In this document: positions 37,971-46,529 of the stretch, in pieces | Position numbering within the stretch: the stretch's first letter is position 1 | Layout of the letters: each line of letters begins with the position of its first letter | Assembly (NCBI RefSeq): GCF_030818955.1 | Contig: NZ_JAUTBF010000001.1 | Location: 186,001-250,000, forward strand | Origin: Microbacterium trichothecenolyticum | GTDB lineage: Bacteria > Actinomycetota > Actinomycetes > Actinomycetales > Microbacteriaceae | Length of the DNA stretch: 64,000 nt | Direction: 5' to 3' | Position numbers and translations under genes: made by a program | Notes under the pieces: generated by a model | The model's input: only the letters and a program-made list of their open reading frames with translations | The model's database searches: none | What the model was told of the DNA's origin: nothing

Positions 37971-39187
37971 TCGGCATCCCGAGGTCGAAGTCGCCGACCG
38001 TGGCGCGTCGTGACCATCAAGGTCGCGACGTCAGGCCCCTCGTCCGTGACCTGTAGCCGGGTGCGGAGAGAGGCGAGGGAACTCTCCCGCCACACGCCGC
38101 CTGAAGAGATGGCATCCAGAGCCTCCTCGAGTGCGCCGACCTCTCGGAGGACGAGGTCGGGGGCACAGTCCCGGAAGTCGGGCGACTTGAGCCCGCGTCC
38201 GCCCACGTACGCGGACTCGTCGGGGAGATGGAAGGCCAAGGACTTGCGTGTCCAGAGGTAGTCCACCCAGATGCTCGAGTAGTCGCTGATCATCAGGTCG
38301 ACGTGGGCGATCAGCTCGTAGAGAGAGACGCCGGCCGCCCAGATCGCACCGGTCGTCAGAACGTCGGCGTTGAGAGTCGTGAACTGCGCGCGATCGCTCG
38401 GATGGGGCTTGACGACGAAATTGATCTCGCTCGCTTGCAGCACGGCGAGGAAGTCATCCCCCAGGAGGGCTCCCTCGGAAGGCGATGCGGGCGCGGGGGT
38501 GCTCTTGACACTGGCACGGTAGGTGGGCACCCACAGGACGAGCGGCAGGCGAGGATCGAGGCCGAGCTTGGCGAACACCGCCGCACGCGGACGTGCCCCC
38601 CTCACGAAGGGTCTTCTTCCGCTGAAGGAGGAGATCTCCGTTCGCGGCGGCATCCCCAGATCCGCCGCCGCTTGCCGGGTCCAGCTCGGGACCTGGCCGC
38701 ACAAGACCTGCGCGCCGATCCGATCACGTCGGGTCCCGTTGAAGGTGCGCTTGGGACCTACTCCGTGCCAGAGATTGACGTGCCGGCGCCCTCGTCGAGG
38801 CGTCGGGGACTCCCACAAACCGTGGGTGTAGAAGACGTGCCGAGCTCGGATGAAGGCGAGGTAGCCCCTCAGCGATCGCTTCGCCACGATCGAGATCCCC
38901 CGGGTCGGAAGTCCCAGGATCGTGGAGGCGGTCGACAGCGCCGAGGCGGCGACGTCCGTGTCGGTCGCGATCAGCACCACGCGGGCATCGGATCTCTCGG
39001 CGAGAAGAAGGGCCGTTCCCAGGGACTGTTCTTCTGCCTCGGGGTACCCGTACACCACCGTGGTCTCGTCGGCGGGGAGCACGCTCATGAGTGCGGTCCC
39101 CGTGAACCGGAGCAGGCGTCGTCTCAAAGAGGTGACGATCGCACTGACGAGGGGAAGGCGGGAACGCACGTGGGTACTCCTAGGCAT
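37967..39187 (-). CDS. CDP-glycerol/CDP-ribitol phosphotransferase-like protein (TagF/TarL family)
   Basis: This 406-residue protein has the glycerophosphotransferase signatures LWHGVGPKRTF, VLWVPTYRAS, VVKPHPSDRAQF and ISDYSSIWVDYLW, the last holding the conserved Asp-Tyr-Ser of the donor site. Members move polyol phosphates from CDP-polyol to a wall polymer. A short basic N-terminus suggests a peripheral membrane protein. It is 42 bases behind the cytidylyltransferase gene, which would make the CDP-donor. Confidence 0.86.
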   Translation of the reverse strand: MPRSTHVRSRLPLVSAIVTSLRRRLLRFTGTALMSVLPADETTVVYGYPEAEEQSLGTALLLAERSDARVVLIATDTDVAASALSTASTILGLPTRGISIVAKRSLRGYLAFIRARHVFYTHGLWESPTPRRGRRHVNLWHGVGPKRTFNGTRRDRIGAQVLCGQVPSWTRQAAADLGMPPRTEISSFSGRRPFVRGARPRAAVFAKLGLDPRLPLVLWVPTYRASVKSTPAPASPSEGALLGDDFLAVLQASEINFVVKPHPSDRAQFTTLNADVLTTGAIWAAGVSLYELIAHVDLMISDYSSIWVDYLWTRKSLAFHLPDESAYVGGRGLKSPDFRDCAPDLVLREVGALEEALDAISSGGVWRESSLASLRTRLQVTDEGPDVATLMVTTRHGRRLRPRDAE

Positions 39188-39229
39188 GGTCGATGCAAGC
39201 CCGCGATGGCGGGAGAGCGCTTCTCGACG

Positions 39230-39934
39230 TCACTCGTCCAAAAGCAGTTGACCGGCGATCACTCGGTCCAGCGGCGTTGTGATCTTGATGTTGTTCAACG
39301 TTCCGGGCACGGTGATGATGCGCAGGCCGGGGTAGCGTGCATGGACCTCTTCGAAAACCGTCGAGTAGCCCTCCGCGGACACCCCGTCCGGCGGGAACGT
39401 CTCGCGGAGCTGGCCCAGGTGGAAGCCCTGAGGCGACTGGCCTCGCAGGACCTTCGCTCGGTCGACGAACCCCGTCACCTCCGTCTCATCGACGACGAAG
39501 AGGGGATCGGCGGAGGGGATCACCGGCACGACCGCATCGGCGTGTTCCAAGGCCGAGTTGACGAGCTCGATCAACTCGGAGTTCGCAAGCGGTCGAACGC
39601 CGTCGTGAATCAGAACGTGCGTGTCGTCTGGACCATTCATCGTGGAGATCGAGTTGGCCACGGACTGATTACGCGAATCCCCTCCATCGACAATCTCGAA
39701 CTTCTTGAATCTCAGCGCATTACGGGCGATCATTTCGATTTCCGGCCGGAACTGCGTATTGGCGGCGACCACGACGCGACGGACGGAGGGAATGAGGTCG
39801 AATTTGCGCAGCGTGTGATACAGGATCGGCTGTCCGGCGAGATTGATGAGCTGCTTCGGGATATCCGCCCCGAAACGGGAGCCGTTACCACCAGCAAGGA
39901 CAACCGCCTCGAAGCTGATTGTGCCGTCGTTCAC
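39230..39934 (-). CDS. IspD/TarI-family cytidylyltransferase, probably making a CDP-polyol
   Basis: This 234-residue nucleotidyltransferase has AVVLAGGNGSRFG and PKQL at the N-terminus, HDGVRPL in the middle and KITTPLD near the end. The HDGVRP box is closer to ribitol-phosphate cytidylyltransferases (TarI) than to IspD (HDAARP), and the next gene is a CDP-polyol transferase, so polyol-CDP synthesis is favoured over the MEP pathway. The GTG at 39934 is chosen over an ATG at 40006 because it has a GAGGGGGAG site and gives the usual length; the longer form would add 24 charged residues. Confidence 0.85.
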   Translation of the reverse strand: MNDGTISFEAVVLAGGNGSRFGADIPKQLINLAGQPILYHTLRKFDLIPSVRRVVVAANTQFRPEIEMIARNALRFKKFEIVDGGDSRNQSVANSISTMNGPDDTHVLIHDGVRPLANSELIELVNSALEHADAVVPVIPSADPLFVVDETEVTGFVDRAKVLRGQSPQGFHLGQLRETFPPDGVSAEGYSTVFEEVHARYPGLRIITVPGTLNNIKITTPLDRVIAGQLLLDE

Positions 39935-40015
39935 CGGCTCCCCCTCGTCCGATCGTTCGCGCGATTCGCGTGCATCGCGACCGACCTTTGGCTCAGCAAT
40001 CTGCATGAACTGCAG

Positions 40016-40042
40016 GTAAACGTCGGTGCAACGGAAGTTTAC
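40016..40042. promoter_or_regulatory. Inverted repeat in the divergent tarI-like / metG promoter region
   Basis: GTAAAC at 40016-40021 and GTTTAC at 40037-40042 form perfect arms separated by 15 bases, upstream of the wall-glycopolymer operon (minus) and metG (plus). The stretch is AT-richer than its surroundings. It may be an operator; no regulator can be named. Confidence 0.3.
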
Positions 40043-40172
40043 AACGACCTTTTGCGTGTCTGATGCCGTGGCGCGGCGGTTTGGTGCGTGTGCGCGTCGG
40101 CGATGGAACGGGCGAGCTCTGAGGCCCCGTCACACGGTCGGCCGCGTCGATGCCTCCCCGTAGAATCTTCTA

Positions 40173-41747
40173 GTGACTTCCGGCCGTTCCTTCTACATCA
40201 CGACGCCGATCTACTACCCCAGCGATCTGCCCCACATCGGGCACGGGTACACGACCGTCGCCGTCGACACGCTCGCCCGCTGGCATCGCCAGGCGGGAGA
40301 TGACACCTGGATGCTGACCGGCACCGACGAGCACGGCCAGAAGATGCTGCGCGCCGCCGCCGCCAACGGCGTGACCCCCCAGGAGTGGGTCGACAAGCTC
40401 GTGACCGAGTCGTGGTTCCCGCTGCTCGAGACGCTCGACGTCGCCAACGACGACTTCATCCGCACGACGCAGCCGCGCCACGAGGAGCGCGTGCAGCAGT
40501 TCGTGCAGGCGCTCTACGACCGCGGCTACATCTATGCGGGCGAGTACGAGGCGCTGTACTGCGTGGGCTGCGAGGAGTTCAAGCCCGAGGCCGAGATCGT
40601 CGACGGCACCGGTCCCTTCGAGGGGCTCAAGGTGTGCGCGATCCACTCCAAACCGCTCGAGCTGCTGCAGGAGAAGAACTACTTCTTCAAGCTGAGTGAG
40701 TTTCAAGACCGCCTGCTCGAGCTGTACAAGACCGAGCCCGACTTCGTGCGGCCCGAGTCGGCGCGCAACGAGGTCGTGTCGTTCGTGCGCAGCGGCCTGA
40801 AAGACCTGTCGATCTCGCGTTCGGCATTCGACTGGGGCATCACCGTGCCCTGGGACCCCGCGCACGTCATCTACGTGTGGGTCGATGCGCTGCTCAACTA
40901 CGCCACGGCCGTGGGCTACGGCAACGACCCCGAGCAGTTCGCCCGCCGCTGGCCCGCGTTCCACGTCGTCGGCAAAGACATTCTGCGTTTCCACGCCGTC
41001 ATCTGGCCCGCCATGCTCATGGCCGCCGGCCTCGACGTGCCCCGCGGCGTCTTCGCCCACGGCTGGCTGCTCGTCGGCGGCGAGAAGATGTCGAAGTCCA
41101 AGCTCACCGGCATCGCCCCGACCGAGATCACCGACGTCTTCGGCTCCGACGCGTACCGGTTCTACTTCCTGTCCGCGATCGCGTTCGGCCAAGACGGCTC
41201 GTTCTCGTGGGAAGACCTTTCGGCCCGCTACCAGGCCGAACTCGCCAACGGCTTCGGCAACCTGGCATCCCGAACGATCGCGATGATCGAGAGGTACTTC
41301 GAGGGGATCGTCCCGCCGGCCGGCACCTCCACCGAAGCCGACCTCGCGATCCAGAAGACGGTGGCGGATGCCGCGGCTGCCGCCGACGCCGCCGTCGAGC
41401 GTTTCCGCATCGACGAGGCCATCGCCGCCATCTGGACGATCGTCGACGCCGTGAACGGCTACATCACCGAGAACGAGCCGTGGGCCCTGGCGAAAGACGA
41501 GACGAAGCGCGAGCGCCTCGGCACCGTGCTGTACACCGCCGCCGAGGGCCTGCGCGCACTCGCGGTGCTGCTGTCGCCGGTCATGCCGGCCTCGACCGAG
41601 AAGCTGTGGATCGCGCTCGGCGCGGCCGAGAGCATCGGTCGCCTGCACGACCAGCCGCTGCGCGAAGCGGGGGAGTGGGGCGTACTGCGTGCGGGATCGT
41701 CGGTGAACGGCCTCGCGCCGCTCTTCCCCCGCGTCGAGCAGGCGTGA
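40173..41747 (+). CDS. metG: Methionyl-tRNA synthetase
   Basis: This 524-residue class-I synthetase charges tRNA-Met. The HIGH motif appears as HIGH at residues 21-24 (DLPHIGHGYT) and KMSKS at about residue 305 (GEKMSKSKLTG); YCVGCEEF marks the metal-knuckle region and VPWDPAHVIYVWVDALLNY the Trp-rich tRNA-binding helix region. No C-terminal tRNA-binding appendix is present, which is the short form usual in actinobacteria. GTG start; the tatD gene begins three bases after the stop. Confidence 0.97.
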   Translation: MTSGRSFYITTPIYYPSDLPHIGHGYTTVAVDTLARWHRQAGDDTWMLTGTDEHGQKMLRAAAANGVTPQEWVDKLVTESWFPLLETLDVANDDFIRTTQPRHEERVQQFVQALYDRGYIYAGEYEALYCVGCEEFKPEAEIVDGTGPFEGLKVCAIHSKPLELLQEKNYFFKLSEFQDRLLELYKTEPDFVRPESARNEVVSFVRSGLKDLSISRSAFDWGITVPWDPAHVIYVWVDALLNYATAVGYGNDPEQFARRWPAFHVVGKDILRFHAVIWPAMLMAAGLDVPRGVFAHGWLLVGGEKMSKSKLTGIAPTEITDVFGSDAYRFYFLSAIAFGQDGSFSWEDLSARYQAELANGFGNLASRTIAMIERYFEGIVPPAGTSTEADLAIQKTVADAAAAADAAVERFRIDEAIAAIWTIVDAVNGYITENEPWALAKDETKRERLGTVLYTAAEGLRALAVLLSPVMPASTEKLWIALGAAESIGRLHDQPLREAGEWGVLRAGSSVNGLAPLFPRVEQA

Positions 41748-41749
41748 GC

Positions 41750-42688
41750 ATGACGGGTGAGCCCGCCGCCGGCTCGACCCCCGTCGAGCGCCCCCGCGGC
41801 ACGATCGACGGAGGCGACCCCAGTCAGTACGTGCGCGAGCGTTCCGCCGACGGCCGCCGCGACGTGAGCTATCCGCCCGCGCCCGAGCCGCTCGGCGTGC
41901 CCGTGTACGACAACCACACGCACCTCGAGATCGAAGACGGTGAGACGGGCCTCTCCCTCGACGAGCAGCTGCAGCATGCGCTGGCCGTCGGCGTCCACGG
42001 CGTGGTGCAGGCCGGCGGCGACGTCGACTCGTCGCGGTGGTCGGCCTGGGCGGCGCGCACGCACCCTCGGGTGCTCGCCGCGGTGGCGATCCACCCGAAC
42101 GAGGCGCCCGCCTACGAACAGGCAGGCGAGCTCGATGCCGCGATCGCGGTGATCGACGAGCTCGCGGCCGAGCCGCGGGTGCGGGCGATCGGCGAGACGG
42201 GCCTGGACTTCTTCCGCACCGAGGCCGATGGCATCCCGGCTCAGCTGCGTTCTTTCGAGGCGCACATCGCCCTGGCGAAGAAGCACGGGATCGCGATGCA
42301 GATTCACGACCGCGATGCCCACCACGCCGTGCTCGATACCCTCGTGCGTGTCGGCGCGCCGGAGAAGACCGTGTTCCACTGCTTCTCGGGCGACGCCGAC
42401 ATGGCCCGCATCGCGGCGGACCGCGGGTACTACCTGTCGTTCGCCGGCAACGTCACGTTCAAGAACGCGCAGAACCTGCGCGACGCTCTCGCGGTGACGC
42501 CCCTCGATCGCATCCTCGTCGAGACCGACGCGCCCTTCCTCACCCCGGTGCCCTACCGCGGTCGGCCGAACGCGCCGTACCTCATTCCGTTGACGTTGCG
42601 CTTTCTGGCGGCCGAGCTGGCGATGGATGCCGACGCCCTCGGCGCGCAGGTCGCGGCGAACACGCTCGAGGTGTACGGGGAGTTCTGA
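41750..42688 (+). CDS. tatD: TatD-family metal-dependent deoxyribonuclease
   Basis: This 312-residue TIM-barrel hydrolase has metal ligands in DNHTHLE, GETGLDFF, QIHDRDAH, FHCFSGD and VETDAPFLTP. About 50 extra N-terminal residues precede the barrel, as in many actinobacterial members. It acts as a 3'-5' exonuclease or general phosphoesterase in DNA repair. It follows metG directly, as in mycobacteria (metS-tatD). A strong palindrome lies about 180 bases downstream. In many actinobacteria rpfB and rsmA come next; here rpfB is absent. Confidence 0.94.
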   Translation: MTGEPAAGSTPVERPRGTIDGGDPSQYVRERSADGRRDVSYPPAPEPLGVPVYDNHTHLEIEDGETGLSLDEQLQHALAVGVHGVVQAGGDVDSSRWSAWAARTHPRVLAAVAIHPNEAPAYEQAGELDAAIAVIDELAAEPRVRAIGETGLDFFRTEADGIPAQLRSFEAHIALAKKHGIAMQIHDRDAHHAVLDTLVRVGAPEKTVFHCFSGDADMARIAADRGYYLSFAGNVTFKNAQNLRDALAVTPLDRILVETDAPFLTPVPYRGRPNAPYLIPLTLRFLAAELAMDADALGAQVAANTLEVYGEF

Positions 42689-42865
42689 CCTCGGGGTTCC
42701 GCCCGGGTTGCGGGGGCACCGGTGCTGCACTCGCTCAGTGATGTGCGTACGGTCAGCAGGATTCCGGCGACGTCGACGGACTTTGTGTACATCGCCGAGC
42801 GGGCGCCGTTCCGTGAGCGTGCGCGAATCGCTGTGCACATTCGCCGCGCGAGGCTCGGCGACGGC

Positions 42866-42897
42866 GAAGGCCGGCATCCCGCGGGATGCCGGCCTTC
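42866..42897. terminator. Perfect 32-base palindrome, probable bidirectional terminator
   Basis: GAAGGCCGGCATCCCG at 42866-42881 is followed directly by its exact reverse complement to 42897. It lies between the convergent tatD (plus) and the 38-residue small gene (minus). There is no clear T run, as is common for actinobacterial terminators. The hairpin core contains GGCATCC/GGATGCC, the word that is abundant elsewhere in the window. Confidence 0.7.
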
Positions 42898-42915
42898 GAG
42901 GCGTGAGGGGTGCGC

Positions 42916-43032
42916 TCAGCGCTTTTCGTCGTCGAGACGCGCCTGCTCGGCGCGCTCGAGGCGGTCCTTCTCTTTCTGTGCTGCTTCGCGCTCTTCGCGG
43001 ATCTCTTCGTGGGACTTCGAGTTGTTGGTCAT
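42916..43032 (-). CDS. 38-residue charged small protein
   Basis: ATG at 43032, stop at 42916-42918. The peptide MTNNSKSHEEIREEREA... ends RLDDEKR and is nearly all charged residues and Ala/Gln, predicted as one amphipathic or coiled-coil helix. The coding strand shows actinobacterial codon use (GAG/GAA, CGC, CTC), and an AGCTGAGAGGA site is seen 5-10 bases upstream. It lies 12 bases after the MFS transporter gene, so it may be the last gene of that transcript. No function can be named. Confidence 0.6.
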   Translation of the reverse strand: MTNNSKSHEEIREEREAAQKEKDRLERAEQARLDDEKR

Positions 43033-43044
43033 GACGGCATCCTC

Positions 43045-44503
43045 TCAGCTTTTCGTCTTCGCTTTGCGGACGAACAGGGTTTCCGTCTGCTCGAGCTCCA
43101 TGCCCTTGGTCTCGGGGATCTTCCACAGCACGAACACGAACGACAGGGCCGCGAAGAACGCGTACGCGCCATAGGTGATGGTGAGCGACCACTCGGCCAG
43201 CTGCGGGAAGGTCCACGACACGAGGAAGTTGGCCAGCCACTGCGCGCCGGCGGCGACGCCGAGGGCCTTGCCGCGGATGCGGCTCGGGAAGATCTCACCG
43301 AGCAGCACCCACACCAGCGGGCCCCACGACGCGCCGAAGCCGACGACGAAGAGGTTGGCCGCGACCAGGGCGACCGGACCCCACGCCCCGGGAAGCGAGA
43401 CATTCTGCCCCGACCCGGTGGCGAACGAGAACGCCAGGGCCATCGCCCCCAGCGACACCGCCATGAGGGCCGAGCCCACCAGCAGCAGGGGCTTTGCGGC
43501 CGACGCGGTCGACCAGCCAGATGGCGATGAGGGTCACGAGCACGTTGGTCACCGAGGTGATCACGCCGATGAGCAACGAGTTGCCCTCGTCGAAGCCGAC
43601 GGCGCGCCACAGGCTCGTGGAGTAGTAGAAGATCACGTTGATGCCGACGAACTGCTGGAACACCGACAGGATGATGCCGATCCAGACGATGGGCTGAAGT
43701 CCCAGGGCCTTGCCGGAGAGCGAGGCGCCCTTGTTCTTGCGGTCGGTCTCGATCGCGTTGGTGAGTTCGTTGAGGGTCTTCTCGAGGTCGGCCGGGGGCA
43801 CGAGACGGGCGAAGATGGCGCGGGCCTCGTCGGCGCGCCCGCGGGCGAGCAGGAATCGCGGCGACTCGGGCATGGTGAAGGCCAGCAGACCGTAGACCGC
43901 GGCGGGGACCACACCGATCAGGAACATCCACCGCCAGGCTTCCAAGCCCCACCACAGCTGGTTCTCGGCGGTGCCCCCGGCCACGGCCACGAGCAGGGCG
44001 TTGCTGAGGAGTGCGGCGAAGATGCCCAGCGTGATCGCGAGCTGCTGCAGGGAGGCGAGGCTACCGCGGATCTGTCGCGGAGCGACCTCGGCGATGTAGG
44101 CCGGAGCGACCACCGAGGCGATGCCGATACCGAGACCACCCACGACGCGCCAGATCGTCAGGTCGAGCACGCTGAAGGTCAGCGCCGACCCGATCGACGA
44201 CGCCAGGAACAGCACGGCGCCGACCATCATGACCTTGAGTCGGCCGAAGCGGTCGGAGAGCGTGCCGGCGGCGATCGCGCCGAGGGCGCAGCCGATGAGC
44301 GCGATGGCGACCACGAACCCGGTCAGGGTGGGGACCTTCGTGTACTCGGACTCGATCGACTGCACGGCACCGTTGATGACCGAGGAATCGAATCCGAAGA
44401 GGAACCCGCCGACGGCCGCAGCGATCGAGAGCACCACTGCTCGACGACCGAAGGGACTTCTCAGGGTAAAGGCGTTGACGGGGATGGACTGCGTCTGGCT
44501 CAC
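43045..44503 (-). CDS. Sugar-porter MFS transporter, frameshifted at 43493-43495
   Basis: This gene would encode 485 residues with 12 membrane helices of the sugar porter family: [14 protein letters not shown] in helix 1, DRFGRLKVM in loop 2-3, [12 protein letters not shown] after helix 6, [13 protein letters not shown] in helix 7, VDRVGRK in loop 8-9 and [11 protein letters not shown] at the end. These point to H+-coupled import of a hexose, pentose or polyol. An extra A in the AAA (TTT on the plus strand, 43493-43495) of GRK shifts the frame, splitting it at residue 336. Deleting it restores [15 protein letters not shown]. True pseudogene or sequence error cannot be told apart here. Confidence 0.85.
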
Positions 44504-44574
44504 CCGCCTACGATACTCCCCGCTCCGGCCCCCTTACGCCCGGAAGCTGTGGGCGGGCTGACTACAGTGGAGCA

Positions 44575-45414
44575 ATGCCCGTCTCCCTGCTCGGTCCCGC
44601 CGAGATCCGCCGGCTCGCCGCCGACCTCGATGTGACCCCGACCAAGAAGCTCGGGCAGAACTTCGTCGTCGATGCCAACACGGTGCGCAAGATCGTGCAG
44701 GTCGCCGGTGTATCGGCATCCGACCGAGTGGTCGAGATCGGTCCGGGGCTGGGTTCGTTGACGCTCGCGATCCTCGAAACGGGTGCCTCGGTGGTCGCGG
44801 TCGAGATCGACCACCGCCTCGCCGAGCGCCTGCCCGTCACGGCGCGGGCCCATGACGTTCCCGCCGACCGCCTGACGGTGATCGATGCCGATGCCCTGCG
44901 CGTCCACACGTTGCCGGGTGAGCCGAGCGTGCTGGTGGCCAACCTCCCGTACAACGTGTCGGTGCCGGTGCTGCTGCACTTCCTCGAGACGTTCCCGTAC
45001 CTGTGCAGCGGCGTGGTAATGGTGCAGGCCGAGGTGGGGGAGCGCCTCGCGGCCCCGCCCGGATCGAAGGTGTACGGCGCGCCGAGCGTGAAGGCCGCCT
45101 GGTACGGGCGGTGGCGCCTGGCCGGGACGGTGTCGCGTCAGGTGTTCTGGCCGGTGCCGAACGTCGACAGTGTGCTGGTGGCCTTCGAACGCGATGCCGA
45201 GGCCCGGGGTTCCGAGCAACAGCGACGCCGCACGTTCCAGATCGTGGATGCCGCCTTCCAGCAGCGCCGGAAGATGCTGCGCCAGGCGCTCGCCGGCGTG
45301 CTGGGGGGATCGGCCGCGGAGGCCTCGGTGCGCCTCGAACGCGCCGGTGTCGACCCGACGCTGCGCGGAGAGCAGCTGAGTGTCGACGACTACGCCCGTA
45401 TCGCCGCTTCCTGA
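44575..45414 (+). CDS. rsmA: 16S rRNA (adenine1518-N6/adenine1519-N6)-dimethyltransferase
   Basis: This 279-residue KsgA-family enzyme has [14 protein letters not shown] at the N-terminus, SAM motif [17 protein letters not shown], acidic motif [13 protein letters not shown] and motif [15 protein letters not shown], which holds the NLPY that positions the target adenine. It dimethylates two adenines in helix 45 of 16S rRNA during ribosome assembly. Length is normal. In mycobacteria the order is tatD-rpfB-ksgA-ispE; here foreign-looking genes separate rsmA from both neighbours. Confidence 0.96.
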   Translation: MPVSLLGPAEIRRLAADLDVTPTKKLGQNFVVDANTVRKIVQVAGVSASDRVVEIGPGLGSLTLAILETGASVVAVEIDHRLAERLPVTARAHDVPADRLTVIDADALRVHTLPGEPSVLVANLPYNVSVPVLLHFLETFPYLCSGVVMVQAEVGERLAAPPGSKVYGAPSVKAAWYGRWRLAGTVSRQVFWPVPNVDSVLVAFERDAEARGSEQQRRRTFQIVDAAFQQRRKMLRQALAGVLGGSAAEASVRLERAGVDPTLRGEQLSVDDYARIAAS

Positions 45415-45486
45415 CCCGCGTCGCGGACTCGCCTCGCCGCCCCGGACCCGCGGGCTGCGCGCCGGAGGGGTGAATTCGGTGAATTC

Positions 45487-45517
45487 TTGACATGTTCATC
45501 GCGCGTTCGCGAAACAT
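45487..45517 (+). promoter_or_regulatory. Candidate promoter with overlapping inverted repeat upstream of the metallophosphoesterase
   Basis: TTGACA at 45487-45492 is a consensus -35 hexamer, in a locally AT-rich stretch of a GC-rich region. An imperfect inverted repeat, CATGTTC from 45491 and GAAACATG ending at 45518, overlaps it. No good -10 hexamer lies at standard spacing. The site may be a promoter or operator for the gene starting at 45593. Confidence 0.3.
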
Positions 45518-45592
45518 GCCTGTAACATTTTGCGCAAGCCGGGAGCATCACGCCGGTCACGAGGTCGTACCCGACGGCCCGAGAGGAACGAG

Positions 45593-46529
45593 ATGCGTTA
45601 CGCCGAGTACCCGCGCGCCGAGCATGTGCTGCTGCACCTGAGCGACACCCACCTTCGGGCGGGAGGTGCTCCGCTCTACGACAGCGTCGACTCCGAGGCG
45701 TACTTGGCCCGAGCGGTCGAGGCCATCGACGCGTCCGGCGTGCGTCCCGACGCCCTGGTCTTCACCGGCGACCTCGCCGACTTCGGCGAAGCCGACGCCT
45801 ACGACCGCGTGCGCGCGCTCGTCGAGCCGCTTGCCGAGCGCCTCGACGCACGCATCGTCTGGGTCATGGGCAACCACGACGACCGCGCCACCTTCCGCTC
45901 GCACCTGCTCCCCGGCGACGCCGCCGCACCGGCGGCACCCGTCGATCGCGTCGACGAGTTCGACGGCCTGCGCATCGTCACCCTCGACACCTCGGGTCCC
46001 CGGCGCCCACCACGGCGAGGTGACGCCCGAGCAGCTCGCCTGGCTCGCCGACGTGCTGGCGACGCCCGCGCCCCTGGGTACCGTCCTGGCGATGCACCAC
46101 CCGCCGGTGCCGAGCGTGCTCGATCTCGCGGCGTCCGTCGAACTGCGCGACCAGCGGAGCCTTGCGGACGTGCTCCGGGGAACCGACGTGCGCACGATCC
46201 TCGCCGGACACCTGCACTACTCCACGTTCGCCACCTTCGCCGGTATCCCCGTGTCGGTGGCCTCCGCCACCTGCTACACCCAGGACCTCATGGTCCCCGC
46301 GGGCGGGACGCGCCCGCAGGACGCCGCGCAGGGCTTCAACCTGGTGCACGTGTACGACGAGACCATCGTCCACTCCGTGGTGCCGCTCGCCGCGGCCGAG
46401 GCGTTGCAGTACGTCGACGCCGCCGAGTCGCAGCGTCGTCTGCGCGAAGCCGGCATCCAGGTGCCGACCTCGCGCGACCTCAGTGGGCGGGTGTCGCCAC
46501 CGACGACACCGCTGACGATCCTGCGCTGA
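45593..46529 (+). CDS. Calcineurin-like metallophosphoesterase (CpdA-like), frameshifted at 45994-45996
   Basis: The ATG at 45593 follows GAGAGGAACGAG. The metal motifs are complete once the frame is repaired: [38 protein letters not shown] and [10 protein letters not shown]. This set matches the CpdA/Rv0805 class that hydrolyses 2',3'- or 3',5'-cyclic nucleotides. An extra G in GGG at 45994-45996 (ACCTCGGGTCCC) breaks the frame after TLDTS; removing it gives [17 protein letters not shown] and a 311-residue protein. The 3' end overlaps the convergent Stealth gene by 50 bases. Confidence 0.87.

Noticed and set aside
39230..39934. Assignment of the cytidylyltransferase as IspD of the MEP pathway
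   Set aside because: It remains possible, but the HDGVRP box and the adjacent CDP-polyol transferase gene favour a TarI-like role, so no ispD symbol was given.
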